From positions 1 to 29,865 of the IMG/VR virus record IMGVR_UViG_3300034268_000028: DNA of 29,865 nt. One strand, given 5' to 3'. Positions 14,788-21,614 of this stretch are shown here, piece by piece. Each line of letters opens with the position of its first letter. The first letter of the stretch is position 1. The stretch comes from a virus. A program made the translations under genes and the position numbers. The notes beneath the pieces are model-generated. The model was not told the DNA's origin. It was given only the letters and a program-made list of their open reading frames with translations, and ran no database searches.

Positions 14788-15512
14788 GCGCCCCAGCCCC
14801 CGCCAAGCAACGCCGCCGGCGCGCCAGGTGCACCACCTGCCTCGCGCCACTAGCCAGAGGCTCATGCCCAAAACACGGGCCGCGCAATCCAGACGGCTCA
14901 TCCCTGGCCCCATCCCCCAACAAGGGGAGACGGTTTCCGGCCGAGCCCCTGACCAGGGAGGAGGTGGCGGGGTTGCTCCGCGCATGCTCGCACAGGTCCC
15001 CCACCGGCATCCGGAACGCCGCGATCGTCGCCACGCTCTGGCGGTCCGGCATCCGCTGCTCGGAGCTGCTCGACCTCCGCCCCAAGGACATCGACCGCAA
15101 GGCCGGGCACCTCACCGTCCTGCACGGCAAGGGCGACAAGCGCCGCGTCGTCGCGATCGACCGGGAGGCGCTCGTCCGCATCGACCTCTGGCTCGAGCTG
15201 CGCGGCCAGCTCGGCATCACCGGCCACCGCCCCGTGTTCTGCACCCTCCAAGGGCAGCGCCTCTCGGGGCGGTATCTCCGCGAGCTGCTCCCCAGGCTCG
15301 CAGCACGGGCGGGGATCGAGAAGCGCGTCCACCCCCACGGCCTCCGTCACACCCACGCGTTCGAATTGACGATGGAGGACACGCCGCTCCCGACGATCCA
15401 GGCGCAGCTGGGGCACACGAACGCTGCGATCACGTCGAGGTACATCCAGCACATCGCGCCGAAGGATCTGACGGCGACGATCCGCGCCCGCCCAGCCTGG
15501 GACAGCGAGTGA
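14784..15512 (+). CDS. tyrosine recombinase, short form with N-terminal zinc-ribbon motif
   Basis: 242 residues. All catalytic residues of the tyrosine recombinase family can be placed: Arg91 ('SGIRCSELL'), Lys116 ('HGKGD'), His185 and Arg188 ('HPHGLRHT'), His211 ('LGHTN') and the nucleophile Tyr220 ('ITSRYIQH'). The core-binding SAM-like domain is missing; residues 1-50 instead hold 'CTTCLAPLARGSCPKHG', a Cys/His metal-site candidate. It may integrate the phage, resolve dimers, or act on a cassette. No attP core is seen near it. Overlap with neighbours shows it is co-transcribed with the early block, which is unusual for an integrase. Confidence 0.82.
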   Translation: MSAPAPAKQRRRRARCTTCLAPLARGSCPKHGPRNPDGSSLAPSPNKGRRFPAEPLTREEVAGLLRACSHRSPTGIRNAAIVATLWRSGIRCSELLDLRPKDIDRKAGHLTVLHGKGDKRRVVAIDREALVRIDLWLELRGQLGITGHRPVFCTLQGQRLSGRYLRELLPRLAARAGIEKRVHPHGLRHTHAFELTMEDTPLPTIQAQLGHTNAAITSRYIQHIAPKDLTATIRARPAWDSE

Positions 15513-15586
15513 GGCCCTGGGCCTGGTTCACCTGGGGCGTGGCCGCTGGCGCGTGGCTCGAGCTGATCCTGTGGTGGACCAAATGA
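15509..15586 (+). CDS. 25-residue membrane peptide
   Basis: GTG 15509 overlaps the recombinase stop (GTGA) and the frame ends at TGA 15584-15586, overlapping the next ATG. The product is mainly one Trp-rich hydrophobic helix ('WAWFTWGVAAGAWLELILWW'). The chain of overlaps on both sides suggests it is translated. Function unknown. Confidence 0.45.
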   Translation: MRPWAWFTWGVAAGAWLELILWWTK

Positions 15587-15852
15587 CCGGGCAGGTGATC
15601 GTCTACCTCGCGGTCGGGATCCTCGCCGCCTGGTGCCTGTTCTGGGCCGGCTACGGCCTCGGCCACGGCCGCCGCCAACAGATCACCGTCGCCCGTGAGC
15701 CCGCACCAGGCCGGGTGCTCGCCGAACTCGAGCTCACCGACCTATACGACGGCACCCAGCTCCCCGTCGCGTACCCCGTCGCCGCCGGCGGCGAGGACGA
15801 GGTCGAAGCGTGGGTGGCCGCCGCGACCAGCCGCGCTAAGACAGCAGCCTGA
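15583..15852 (+). CDS. small single-pass membrane protein
   Basis: 89 residues with an N-terminal membrane helix ('VIVYLAVGILAAWCLFWAGYGLG') and a basic cluster followed by an acidic soluble part. It is the last member of the overlapping early series. Not recognised. Confidence 0.55.
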   Translation: MTGQVIVYLAVGILAAWCLFWAGYGLGHGRRQQITVAREPAPGRVLAELELTDLYDGTQLPVAYPVAAGGEDEVEAWVAAATSRAKTAA

Positions 15853-16023
15853 GCGCCCCCGGGTTCTTTAAAGCACCGCGGGCGGCGCGGGCCTGCGGGC
15901 TGTCACCGCTTGCAGGATCGGTCCTGGCCGTGCACTAATAGACAGTGAGTGCCGACGGGGCTCCCACGCTGCCAGGGCAGGCGTCCCGTCAGATAGTCCG
16001 ACCACCACCGCACGGAAGCAGCG
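15853..16023 (+). promoter_or_regulatory. upstream region of sigma-like gene with displaced GATAGT
   Basis: 171 nt without a gene. It contains GATAGTC at 15992-15998, but the next plausible start (GTG 16024, preceded by GGAAG) is 26 nt away, so a transcript from here would have a short leader with a ribosome site. A second -10-like TAATAG lies at 15937. No tRNA or attachment core is recognised. Confidence 0.4.
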
Positions 16024-16519
16024 GTGAGCGCGACCCAAGACGGCCCTGGCACTCCTCTCCCACCCCACCTGCCTGCACGACATCGCGAACTGCGAGGCGT
16101 TCGTCCAACGCACCGTCGACGCATCAGGCATCAGCTGCAACGCCGCCGAGCGCGAAGAGCTCCTCGCCGAGGGGCTCGTCATCCTCTTCGAGCTAGCGAA
16201 GCGCTACAAACCCCTCCCCGCCCGCCCCGGGATCGACAAGCAGGCCGGCCGGTTCTCCGGGTACGCCGCGATGTTCCTCCCCCGCCGCCTCGGCGACGCA
16301 TGGCACCGGTGGCACCCCGAGCACCGGTACATCACCGACCCAGCCACCGGACGCCGCCGCTGGCACTACGACCCGCCCACCATGTCCCTCGACGGGCTCT
16401 ACGAGGCCCGCGGCGGCGACGCCGGCGAATCGCTCGGGGACGCGGCGCTCGCGAAGGCGCGCACGCTCCGGGACTTCGTCCCCACCACCCAGCTATGTGT
16501 TCGTCAGGCCGCGGCGTAA
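16024..16519 (+). pseudogene. sigma-factor-like gene, N-terminal half, frameshifted and interrupted
   Basis: From 16028 the frame encodes 'AEREELLAEGLVILFELAKRY', 'FSGYAAMFLPRRLGDAWHRW', a region-2-like pattern of sigma-70 proteins (core-binding and -10 recognition). There is no start codon in this frame: a TGA lies at 16025-16027. GTG 16024 with GGAAG upstream is one frame away; removing one C from the CCC at 16031-16033 would give a natural N-terminus (MSATKTALALL). The homologous-looking part ends near 16495, where the antisense endonuclease gene begins; the last residues before TAA 16517-16519 look foreign. The region-4-like half follows at 17022-17309. It may be a real broken gene, a sequencing error plus insertion, or an intron-containing gene. 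Confidence 0.5.
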
Positions 16520-16986
16520 GCGCGCACGGCGGCCAGCTGCTCGCGGAGGACGGGGATCCGGCCCCATTCTGCTCTGACGCGGCGCTGACCGCGTGGCTGG
16601 GTGAGGTCGACCCACAGCAGCACGGCCTCGCGCCAGATCGCGTAGTCGCGGGCCTTCTTCGCTCGCAACGGGTAGCGGTCGAGCAGCTCGACGAGCCGTC
16701 GGCAGTCCGTCTTACGGCCAACGATCCATTCCATGCCGGGGCGAGTCCCGAGGCGAGAGCTGTCCCGGTTGGCGCGCGCCTTGAGCCGTCCGAGGCCTGT
16801 CACTGCTGCGCACTGCTGCAGGATCGCGACGTCGTCGCTGCGAAGGTTGATGCAGAAGCACATCCTGTAGCCCCCCTCGCGGGTGTGCTTGTAGTTGACG
16901 ATGTAGAAGCAGCCCTCGCCGTCGATGAAGCCGGCGAGCCAGTGGCCAAAGTCGGGCGGGACCTCCGGGTACTCTCGCGTCTGCAT
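16504..16986 (-). CDS. LAGLIDADG homing endonuclease, antisense in sigma-like gene
   Basis: 160 residues. The first LAGLIDADG-type helix is 'LAGFIDGEGCF' at residues 16-26 with the acidic catalytic residues kept; the C-terminal 'CRRLVELLDRYPLRAKKARDYAIWREAVLL' is shared almost word for word with the second endonuclease at 28895-29404, so the two are paralogues. A single motif implies a homodimer. Start at ATG 16986 is supported by AGGAGGA about 10 nt upstream; the frame is open further. The gene lies antisense between the two halves of a sigma-like gene, consistent with an inserted mobile gene. Too little other sequence is present for an obvious group I intron core. Confidence 0.8.
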   Translation of the reverse strand: MQTREYPEVPPDFGHWLAGFIDGEGCFYIVNYKHTREGGYRMCFCINLRSDDVAILQQCAAVTGLGRLKARANRDSSRLGTRPGMEWIVGRKTDCRRLVELLDRYPLRAKKARDYAIWREAVLLWVDLTQPRGQRRVRAEWGRIPVLREQLAAVRAYAAA

Positions 16987-17021
16987 AGGAGCTCGTCCTC
17001 CTGTGTCGTGCCCCCGGTCGT

Positions 17022-17309
17022 TTGCGCGACGCGGGGGCGATTTCGTTGACTGGCAGTGTCCCACCGCGGGCGGACGCGCGAGGGCCGCGCTCGTCGTTTC
17101 TGCAGCATTTCCGCAGGGCTCTCATAGCGGACCTTGAGCCGGAGCTCGAGCTCGCCATGAAGGTGGGCGTCCTCCAGGCCGCCGGCCACCGCCGCTCAGA
17201 GATCGCACGGATGCTCCCCGACGTGACCGCGCCCGCGCTGCGCGTCGCGGAGGCCCGCGTGAAGAAGGCGGCCGCCCGGTTGGACGCCGGCGACAAGGAC
17301 CACGAATGA
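17022..17309 (+). CDS. sigma-factor-like C-terminal half (region 4-like HTH)
   Basis: The open frame runs from TTG 17022; the protein-like part begins near 17100 and an internal ATG lies at 17158. 'ELELAMKVGVLQAAGHRRSEIARMLPDVTAPALRVAEARVKKAAARLDAG' resembles sigma region 4, the helix-turn-helix that reads -35 sequences. With the region-2-like half at 16024-16495 it forms the two ends of a small sigma-like protein, separated by about 600 nt carrying the antisense endonuclease gene. Residues before about 17100 are probably not original. Its stop overlaps the next ATG. It may be expressed as a small HTH protein of 50 residues from ATG 17158. Confidence 0.5.
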   Translation: MRDAGAISLTGSVPPRADARGPRSSFLQHFRRALIADLEPELELAMKVGVLQAAGHRRSEIARMLPDVTAPALRVAEARVKKAAARLDAGDKDHE

Positions 17310-17473
17310 GCTCGCACGCGGACACGGCCGCCCCTGCGCCGACCCGGGTCTACCCGCCCGGCCGCGCGCCCGCCTGCCACGTCTGCGAAGACGACGGCCG
17401 CATCGAACTCGGGATCGTCCTCGGAGAGACCCGCTACGACCCCTGCCCCCGTTGCCAGCCCCCACGCGCATGA
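17306..17473 (+). CDS. small zinc-ribbon protein
   Basis: 55 residues, coupled by ATGA on both sides. Two Cys pairs, 'CHVCEDDG' and 'CPRCQPP', separated by a beta hairpin ('RIELGIVLGETRYDP') give a classical zinc-ribbon or rubredoxin-like knuckle. Role unknown; may accompany the methyltransferase. Confidence 0.6.
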   Translation: MSSHADTAAPAPTRVYPPGRAPACHVCEDDGRIELGIVLGETRYDPCPRCQPPRA

Positions 17474-18630
17474 AGATCCTCGACACCCGCCAAGCCGCGA
17501 TCGCCGACCTGAAGCCCTACCCCGGGAACGCACGCACCCACAACCTCGACGTCATCACCAGGTCGCTCGAGCGCAACGGCCAATACCGCGCCGTCGTCGT
17601 CCAACAGAAGGGGATGCGGATCCTCGCCGGGCACGGCACCGTCGAAGCAGCCACCTCCCTCGGCTGGGACACCGTGCTCGCGCACATGGTCGCGTGCACC
17701 GCCGCGGAGGCGAAGCGGATCGTGCTCGTCGACAACCGTGCGAACGACCTCGCCGGCTACGACCAGGCCGGCCTCGCGAAGCTCCTCGAGACCCTCGACG
17801 CGCCCGCGCTCGACGGCACCGGCTACGGCGCGGACGACGTCGACCGGCTCCTCCGCTCACTAGACCCTGACGGGGGGGGGCGTCAGACCGACCCAGGTGC
17901 GCGGCCTGCGGCGCCCCGCTCCAAGCCCGGGCGGGTGGTTGAGCTGGGACCCCACCGCCTCATGTGCGGCGACAGCACCAACCCCGACCAGCTGGCGCAG
18001 CTGCTCGGTGACGCTCGCGCCCAGCTGGTGCTCACCGACCCGCCCTACGGCGTCGACTACGACGGTGGCACCACGAAGCGCGAGAAGCTCGCCGGCGACG
18101 AGCGCGGCACCGGCATATATGCAGCGTTCCTGCCCACCCTCGCCGCCGCCGTCGACCCGAAGGCCGCGCTGTACCTCTGGCACGCCGGCGCCGCCGCCCT
18201 GCCCGTCCTCCAGGCGCTCGCCAGCACGGGCTGGGAGGTGCGCGCGCAGATCATCTGGGTGAAGAACCTCGCGCAGTTCGGCGCGCTCTCCGCGCAGTAC
18301 CACCAGCAGCACGAGCCGCTGTTCTACTGCCACCGGCGCGGCACGGCGCCACGGTGGTACGGCCCGAAGAACGAGGTCACCGTCTGGCCCGCAGACCGTG
18401 CCGCCAGCAACGACCTCCACCCCACCCAGAAGCCGGTCGAGCTGGCCGAGCGCGCGATCAGCAACAGCACCCAGCTGGACGACCTGGTGCTCGACCCGTT
18501 CGGTGGCAGCGGCAGCACCCTGATCGCCTGCCACAACCTGGGTCGCCGCGCGTACCTGATGGAGCTCGACCCCGGGTACTGCGACGTCATCGTCGACCGC
18601 TACGAGCGTCACGTCGCCGGCGATGGGTAG
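17470..18630 (+). CDS. ParB-like domain fused to DNA N4/N6 methyltransferase
   Basis: 386 residues. Residues 1-115 follow the ParB/Srx N-terminal pattern ('LKPYPGNARTHN', 'ILAGHGTVEAATSLGWDTVLAHMV', 'IVLVDNRANDLAGYD'). The C-terminal domain is a beta-class amino-methyltransferase: motif IV 'DPPYGVDYD' near residue 190, 'HPTQKPVEL' and motif I 'DPFGGSGSTLIA' near 342. Such fusions are frequent in phages as orphan methylases, protecting DNA or marking it; the recognition site is unknown and no restriction enzyme is adjacent. The linker is encoded by a run of nine G at 17872-17880. The stop overlaps the terminase small subunit start. Confidence 0.85.
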   Translation: MKILDTRQAAIADLKPYPGNARTHNLDVITRSLERNGQYRAVVVQQKGMRILAGHGTVEAATSLGWDTVLAHMVACTAAEAKRIVLVDNRANDLAGYDQAGLAKLLETLDAPALDGTGYGADDVDRLLRSLDPDGGGRQTDPGARPAAPRSKPGRVVELGPHRLMCGDSTNPDQLAQLLGDARAQLVLTDPPYGVDYDGGTTKREKLAGDERGTGIYAAFLPTLAAAVDPKAALYLWHAGAAALPVLQALASTGWEVRAQIIWVKNLAQFGALSAQYHQQHEPLFYCHRRGTAPRWYGPKNEVTVWPADRAASNDLHPTQKPVELAERAISNSTQLDDLVLDPFGGSGSTLIACHNLGRRAYLMELDPGYCDVIVDRYERHVAGDG

Positions 18631-19180
18631 ACACACCAAGCTCACCGAGGCGATCGTCGCCGAGCTCGAGCTAGCCGTGAACGGTGCCGCGTCCTACAAG
18701 CTCGCCGCCGAGCACGCCGGGATCTCCGAGCGCACCTTCCACGCCTGGCGCACCCGCGGCCGCACCGAGCAAGACCGCCTCGAGCAAGCCGAAGAACACC
18801 TCGACCGGCAGCCCGCGAAACCACGCACCAAGAAGGCGAAGGCCGAAAAGGCCGCCGCCATCAAGGCCGCCAGGCCGCTCCCCGACGAGGAGCCATTTCT
18901 GCAGTTTCTGCAGCGGATCGCCAAAGCCAACGCAGCCGCCGTCGTCCGCGCAGAGGCACAGATCGCGGCCGCCGCGGGCGACGACTGGCGTGCCGCCGCG
19001 TGGCTCGTCGAGCGCCGCGACCCGCTCTACGCGTCCCCCAAGGCCCGTGTCCAGCTCGAGGGTTCTGAAACGGGGGCGCCCCTCGTCTCGATAGTCGCCG
19101 TCGATGCCGGAGACCCTGAGACGCGCAGGCTCGCGCACGCGCTCCTCGCCCGTCGCGCGGGGCGCACTGACCGAGAGTGA
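18623..19180 (+). CDS. terminase small subunit
   Basis: 185 residues. The N-terminal 'TEAIVAELELAVNGAASYKLAAEHAGISERTFHAWRTRGR' is a terminase-type helix-turn-helix; a long charged helix (residues 50-95) and 'FLQFLQRIAKANAAAVVRAEAQIA' follow, consistent with oligomerisation. It would recognise packaging DNA and hand it to the large subunit, which follows and overlaps by 77 nt. ATG 18623 overlaps the methyltransferase stop by 8 nt. The GATAGT motif for the large subunit lies within this coding sequence. Confidence 0.78.
   Translation: MGRHTKLTEAIVAELELAVNGAASYKLAAEHAGISERTFHAWRTRGRTEQDRLEQAEEHLDRQPAKPRTKKAKAEKAAAIKAARPLPDEEPFLQFLQRIAKANAAAVVRAEAQIAAAAGDDWRAAAWLVERRDPLYASPKARVQLEGSETGAPLVSIVAVDAGDPETRRLAHALLARRAGRTDRE
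19090..19103 (+). promoter_or_regulatory. GATAGT start-associated motif for TerL, inside terS
   Basis: GATAGT at 19090-19095 is followed by CGCCGTCG and ATG 19104 (8 nt). The motif is kept although the DNA also codes for 'SIVAVD' of the small subunit, which argues that it is selected for its position. Confidence 0.6.
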
Positions 19181-20648
19181 CATCGTCGACGCGCAGACCT
19201 CGCCCGCCGGGCTGGCGTGGGTCACGAGCGGCAAGGCGCAGGAGCCAGACGCCGGCTGGGTGCCCTTCAAGCACCTGAGGCTCCTCTCCGACAAGTACAT
19301 GCAGGTCGCAGCGGGCCAGATCCCGCGGCTGATCGTGACGATGCCACCCCGGCACGGCAAGAGCGAGCTCATCTCGCGGTACGGCCCGGCGTGGTTCCTC
19401 GGCAACTACCCCGACAGCAAGGTGATGCTCGCCGGGTACAACTCCAGCTTCGCCGCCAGCTGGGGGCGGAAGGCGAGGGACGTGCTCACCGAGTGGGGCC
19501 CGGAGATCTTCGGTGTCCGTGTCAGCCAGACCACCAGCGCATCGGACTATTGGGAAGTGCACGGCCACGAGGGCGTGATGGTCACGGCCGGGATCGGCGG
19601 CGGCCTCACCGGCAAGGGCGCACGCCTGCTCGTGATCGACGACCCCGTCAAGGACGCCGAGGAGGCCGCGTCCGAGACGATCCAGCTCAAGCACTGGGAG
19701 TGGTGGATCTCCACCGCCCGCACGAGGCTCGAGAAGGGCGCCGGCGTGATCCTCGTGATGACCCGCTGGAACGAGAACGACCTCGCCGGGCAGATGCTCG
19801 CCGCCGCCGAACAGGAAGGCGGCGAGCCGTGGGAGGTCCTGAACCTGCCAGCGATGGCCGAGGAAGGCGACCCGCTAGGCCGCAAGGAGGGCATGGCGCT
19901 CTGCCCGGAGCTGTTCGACCACGCCACGCTCGAGCAGACCCGCAAGGCATCCGGCGGCTACTGGTGGGCCGCGATGTACCAGCAGCGCCCCATGCCCGCC
20001 GAGGGCGGCCTGTTCAAGCGCACCGACTTCCGCACCTTCTACGAGGACCCCGACCGCGACCTGTACTGGATGCGCCGCGACGAGGACGGCGAGGAGCCCA
20101 AGCCCGTCGGCCGCGACTACGTCTACAGGTTCGTCACGATCGACCCCGCCTTCAGCGAGAAAGAGACCGCGGACTACACCGCGATGCTGCTGTGGGGCGT
20201 CACGCCGTGGATGGACCTGCTGCTGCTCGACGTGGAGCGCGTCAGGTTCGACGTCGAGAACCTCGCCGCCGCGATCCGCCGCTACTACGACCTCCACAAG
20301 CCCAACGACGTGCGCGTCGAGTCGAAGGCCTACGGCGCGAAAGTGATCCACCAGCTCGTCGGCCAGGGCCTCCCGATCATCCCGCTGGACGCGGACACCG
20401 ACAAGGTCACCCGTGCGCTCAGCGCCGTCCCGCGCTATGAGGCGCACACCGTCTACCACCGTGCCGGCGCGGACTGGCTCGACGCCTACGAGCGCGAGCT
20501 GCTGCTGTTCCCCTCGGGTAAGAACGACGACCAGGTCGACGCGTTCGCCTATGCCGCGCTCGCGCTGCCGGACCTGCAGCTGGTGGCGCACCGGCAGCAG
20601 TCGATTGGGCGGACCGAGACGGGCGGGCTACTCGACCAGGCGCTCTAG
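19104..20648 (+). CDS. terminase large subunit
   Basis: 514 residues. ATPase domain: Walker A 'PPRHGKSE' at residues 81-88 and Walker B 'LLVIDD' at 175-180 with a following catalytic region 'SARTRLEKGAGVILVMTRWNENDL' typical of terminase coupling motifs. The nuclease domain begins near residue 345 ('VTIDPAFSEKETADYTAMLLWG') with an RNase H-like Asp, and ends with 'NDDQVDAFAYA', the conserved final acidic motif. It packages DNA into the prohead. The start overlaps terS by 77 nt and has the leaderless motif. Alternative in-frame starts exist downstream, but this one fits the motif spacing. The 3' end overlaps the opposing gene by 21 nt. Confidence 0.92.
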   Translation: MPETLRRAGSRTRSSPVARGALTESDIVDAQTSPAGLAWVTSGKAQEPDAGWVPFKHLRLLSDKYMQVAAGQIPRLIVTMPPRHGKSELISRYGPAWFLGNYPDSKVMLAGYNSSFAASWGRKARDVLTEWGPEIFGVRVSQTTSASDYWEVHGHEGVMVTAGIGGGLTGKGARLLVIDDPVKDAEEAASETIQLKHWEWWISTARTRLEKGAGVILVMTRWNENDLAGQMLAAAEQEGGEPWEVLNLPAMAEEGDPLGRKEGMALCPELFDHATLEQTRKASGGYWWAAMYQQRPMPAEGGLFKRTDFRTFYEDPDRDLYWMRRDEDGEEPKPVGRDYVYRFVTIDPAFSEKETADYTAMLLWGVTPWMDLLLLDVERVRFDVENLAAAIRRYYDLHKPNDVRVESKAYGAKVIHQLVGQGLPIIPLDADTDKVTRALSAVPRYEAHTVYHRAGADWLDAYERELLLFPSGKNDDQVDAFAYAALALPDLQLVAHRQQSIGRTETGGLLDQAL

Positions 20649-20804
20649 CTCCTCGAGATACGCCAGCGCTCCCGCGCGCAGCGCGTGCGCGACCGTGACC
20701 CGCGCCGCGTCCGCGAGCCGCTCCAGCTCTCGCTTCTCCGCTGGGCTGAGCCGCACCCGGTACCCCTGGGTGCGCGGTTCACGCGGCGTTGCTGAAGGCG
20801 TCAC
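20628..20804 (-). CDS. small CopG-like ribbon-helix-helix protein
   Basis: 58 residues. 'YRVRLSPAEKRELERLADAARVTVAHALRAGALAYLEEL' fits a ribbon-helix-helix DNA-binding domain: a short strand, helix, turn, helix. The start GTG 20804 overlaps the end of the upstream reverse-strand gene by 26 nt; no ATG is available. Its 3' end overlaps TerL. It may regulate its own two-gene operon. Confidence 0.55.
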   Translation of the reverse strand: MTPSATPREPRTQGYRVRLSPAEKRELERLADAARVTVAHALRAGALAYLEELERLVE

Positions 20805-21330
20805 GGATGGCCGCCACGTCGTACCCGCTGACTGTCTCCACCCCGCGTTGCTCCATCTCGCGCGCGAGCCGCTCGTAGCCGTCCGCGCGCGCAACGTTCT
20901 CGTCCGCGCGAGCCCGCGACTGCGCGGCAAGCTCCCGCAGGTCGGCAGGCGTGCAGTCGCCGAGGGCCTTCCACCTGCCCTTCCCGAGCGCGACGGGTGT
21001 CTTGAGCAGCTCCGCCTCGCGGTCGCGCCGTGCCTGCGCGGCGTCGAACCCCTTCCGGCCCGCGCTCCGCAGCCGCTGCACCCGCGCGGGGCTGTGCTCG
21101 GTGACCGGCGGGGCATCCCAGTTGTACTTGCCCCGCCCGGCGCTCGCGCCGACGGTGTTGTGGCGGACCTTGCGCACCTCGTCCCGCACCAGGTACGGCA
21201 GTGCGGCAGCCAGCGCGGCCTGGACCTCTGCTCGGGGCATCTCGCGGAGCACGGCCGTTGCAATCGCCGCGGGCGACGGTGTTCCCGTCGCCCGCTGGAT
21301 GTGCCGCCGGATCCTCGCTCGCACGGTCAC
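20779..21330 (-). CDS. hypothetical phage protein, 183 residues
   Basis: Starts at GTG 21330 and is Arg/Ala-rich with helices: 'RARIRRHIQRATGTPSPAAIATAVLREM', 'LPYLVRDEVRKVRHN', and a coiled-coil-like 'ADENVARADGYERLAREMEQRG'. It resembles uncharacterised actinophage proteins in style but I do not recognise a family. It heads a reverse-strand pair with the RHH-like gene, and faces away from the small gene at 21421. Confidence 0.6.
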   Translation of the reverse strand: MTVRARIRRHIQRATGTPSPAAIATAVLREMPRAEVQAALAAALPYLVRDEVRKVRHNTVGASAGRGKYNWDAPPVTEHSPARVQRLRSAGRKGFDAAQARRDREAELLKTPVALGKGRWKALGDCTPADLRELAAQSRARADENVARADGYERLAREMEQRGVETVSGYDVAAIRDAFSNAA

Positions 21331-21362
21331 GCCCCTGTATTCAAGACGAACGTGCGGTCCCC

Positions 21363-21391
21363 TTGACGGGGCATCCCCACGGGGCTAGGTT
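21363..21391 (+). promoter_or_regulatory. sigma-70-type promoter of small basic gene
   Basis: TTGACG (21363-21368), 17-nt spacer, TAGGTT (21386-21391). The start near 21398 leaves a short leader with GGAGGAAGG before ATG 21421, so this gene is leadered. It lies in the 90-nt divergent region (21331-21420); no equally good promoter is seen for the reverse-strand pair. Confidence 0.62.
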
Positions 21392-21420
21392 GGGGCAGCA
21401 TCAGCTGGAGGAAGGTTCTT

Positions 21421-21588
21421 ATGCGAAGAGGGGCCCCACCCGGGGCACGCAAGCCGGTCCCCCACCCACGGGCGACCCCCAACACGGCCAGCGCGCTCAA
21501 GCGCCTGATCCGCCAGTCGGCCTGCTGGGCCCGGCGCGGGCACACCACCCCCCTGTGCCCCGTGCCGGGCCCCCGACGCCGCCTCTAA
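21421..21588 (+). CDS. small basic protein, 55 residues
   Basis: Promoter and strong Shine-Dalgarno (GGAGGAAGG, 5 nt upstream) precede ATG 21421. The product is Pro/Arg-rich with 'TASALKRLIRQSACWARRGHTTPLCPVPG', so it may bind nucleic acid. Not recognised; the complete expression signals are the main evidence. Confidence 0.6.
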   Translation: MRRGAPPGARKPVPHPRATPNTASALKRLIRQSACWARRGHTTPLCPVPGPRRRL

Positions 21589-21601
21589 CCCCCCGGGTCC
21601 T

Positions 21602-21614
21602 GATAGTCGCCGGC
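21602..21614 (+). promoter_or_regulatory. GATAGT start-associated motif before PLD-like gene
   Basis: A perfect consensus copy, GATAGTCGCCGGC, immediately before ATG 21615 (7 nt). No Shine-Dalgarno is present. Confidence 0.65.

Noticed and set aside
14898-15452. Reverse-strand frame of 184 codons opposite the recombinase
   Set aside because: Composition is Val/Glu/Leu/Arg-rich antisense; the plus strand carries all catalytic residues of the recombinase.
15992-15997. Tenth GATAGT as a member of the start-associated set
   Set aside because: The nearest start is 26 nt away, outside the 6-11 nt range, so it is listed only as a possible leadered promoter.
15853-16023. attP site or tRNA fragment after the recombinase
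   Set aside because: No tRNA-like T-arm, direct repeat or recognisable core could be seen.
16024-17049. 341-codon frame starting at GTG 16024 as a single gene
   Set aside because: Its product is Arg/Pro-rich without structure and crosses the antisense endonuclease gene; only the GTG may be genuine, feeding the neighbouring frame after a one-base shift.
16487-17110. Group I intron hosting the endonuclease
   Set aside because: The antisense gene occupies nearly all the inserted DNA and I could not place a catalytic core; not excluded, so left as a question in the finding on the split gene.
19217-20440. 407-codon second frame within the TerL gene
   Set aside because: Arg-rich out-of-frame translation; TerL has Walker and nuclease motifs.
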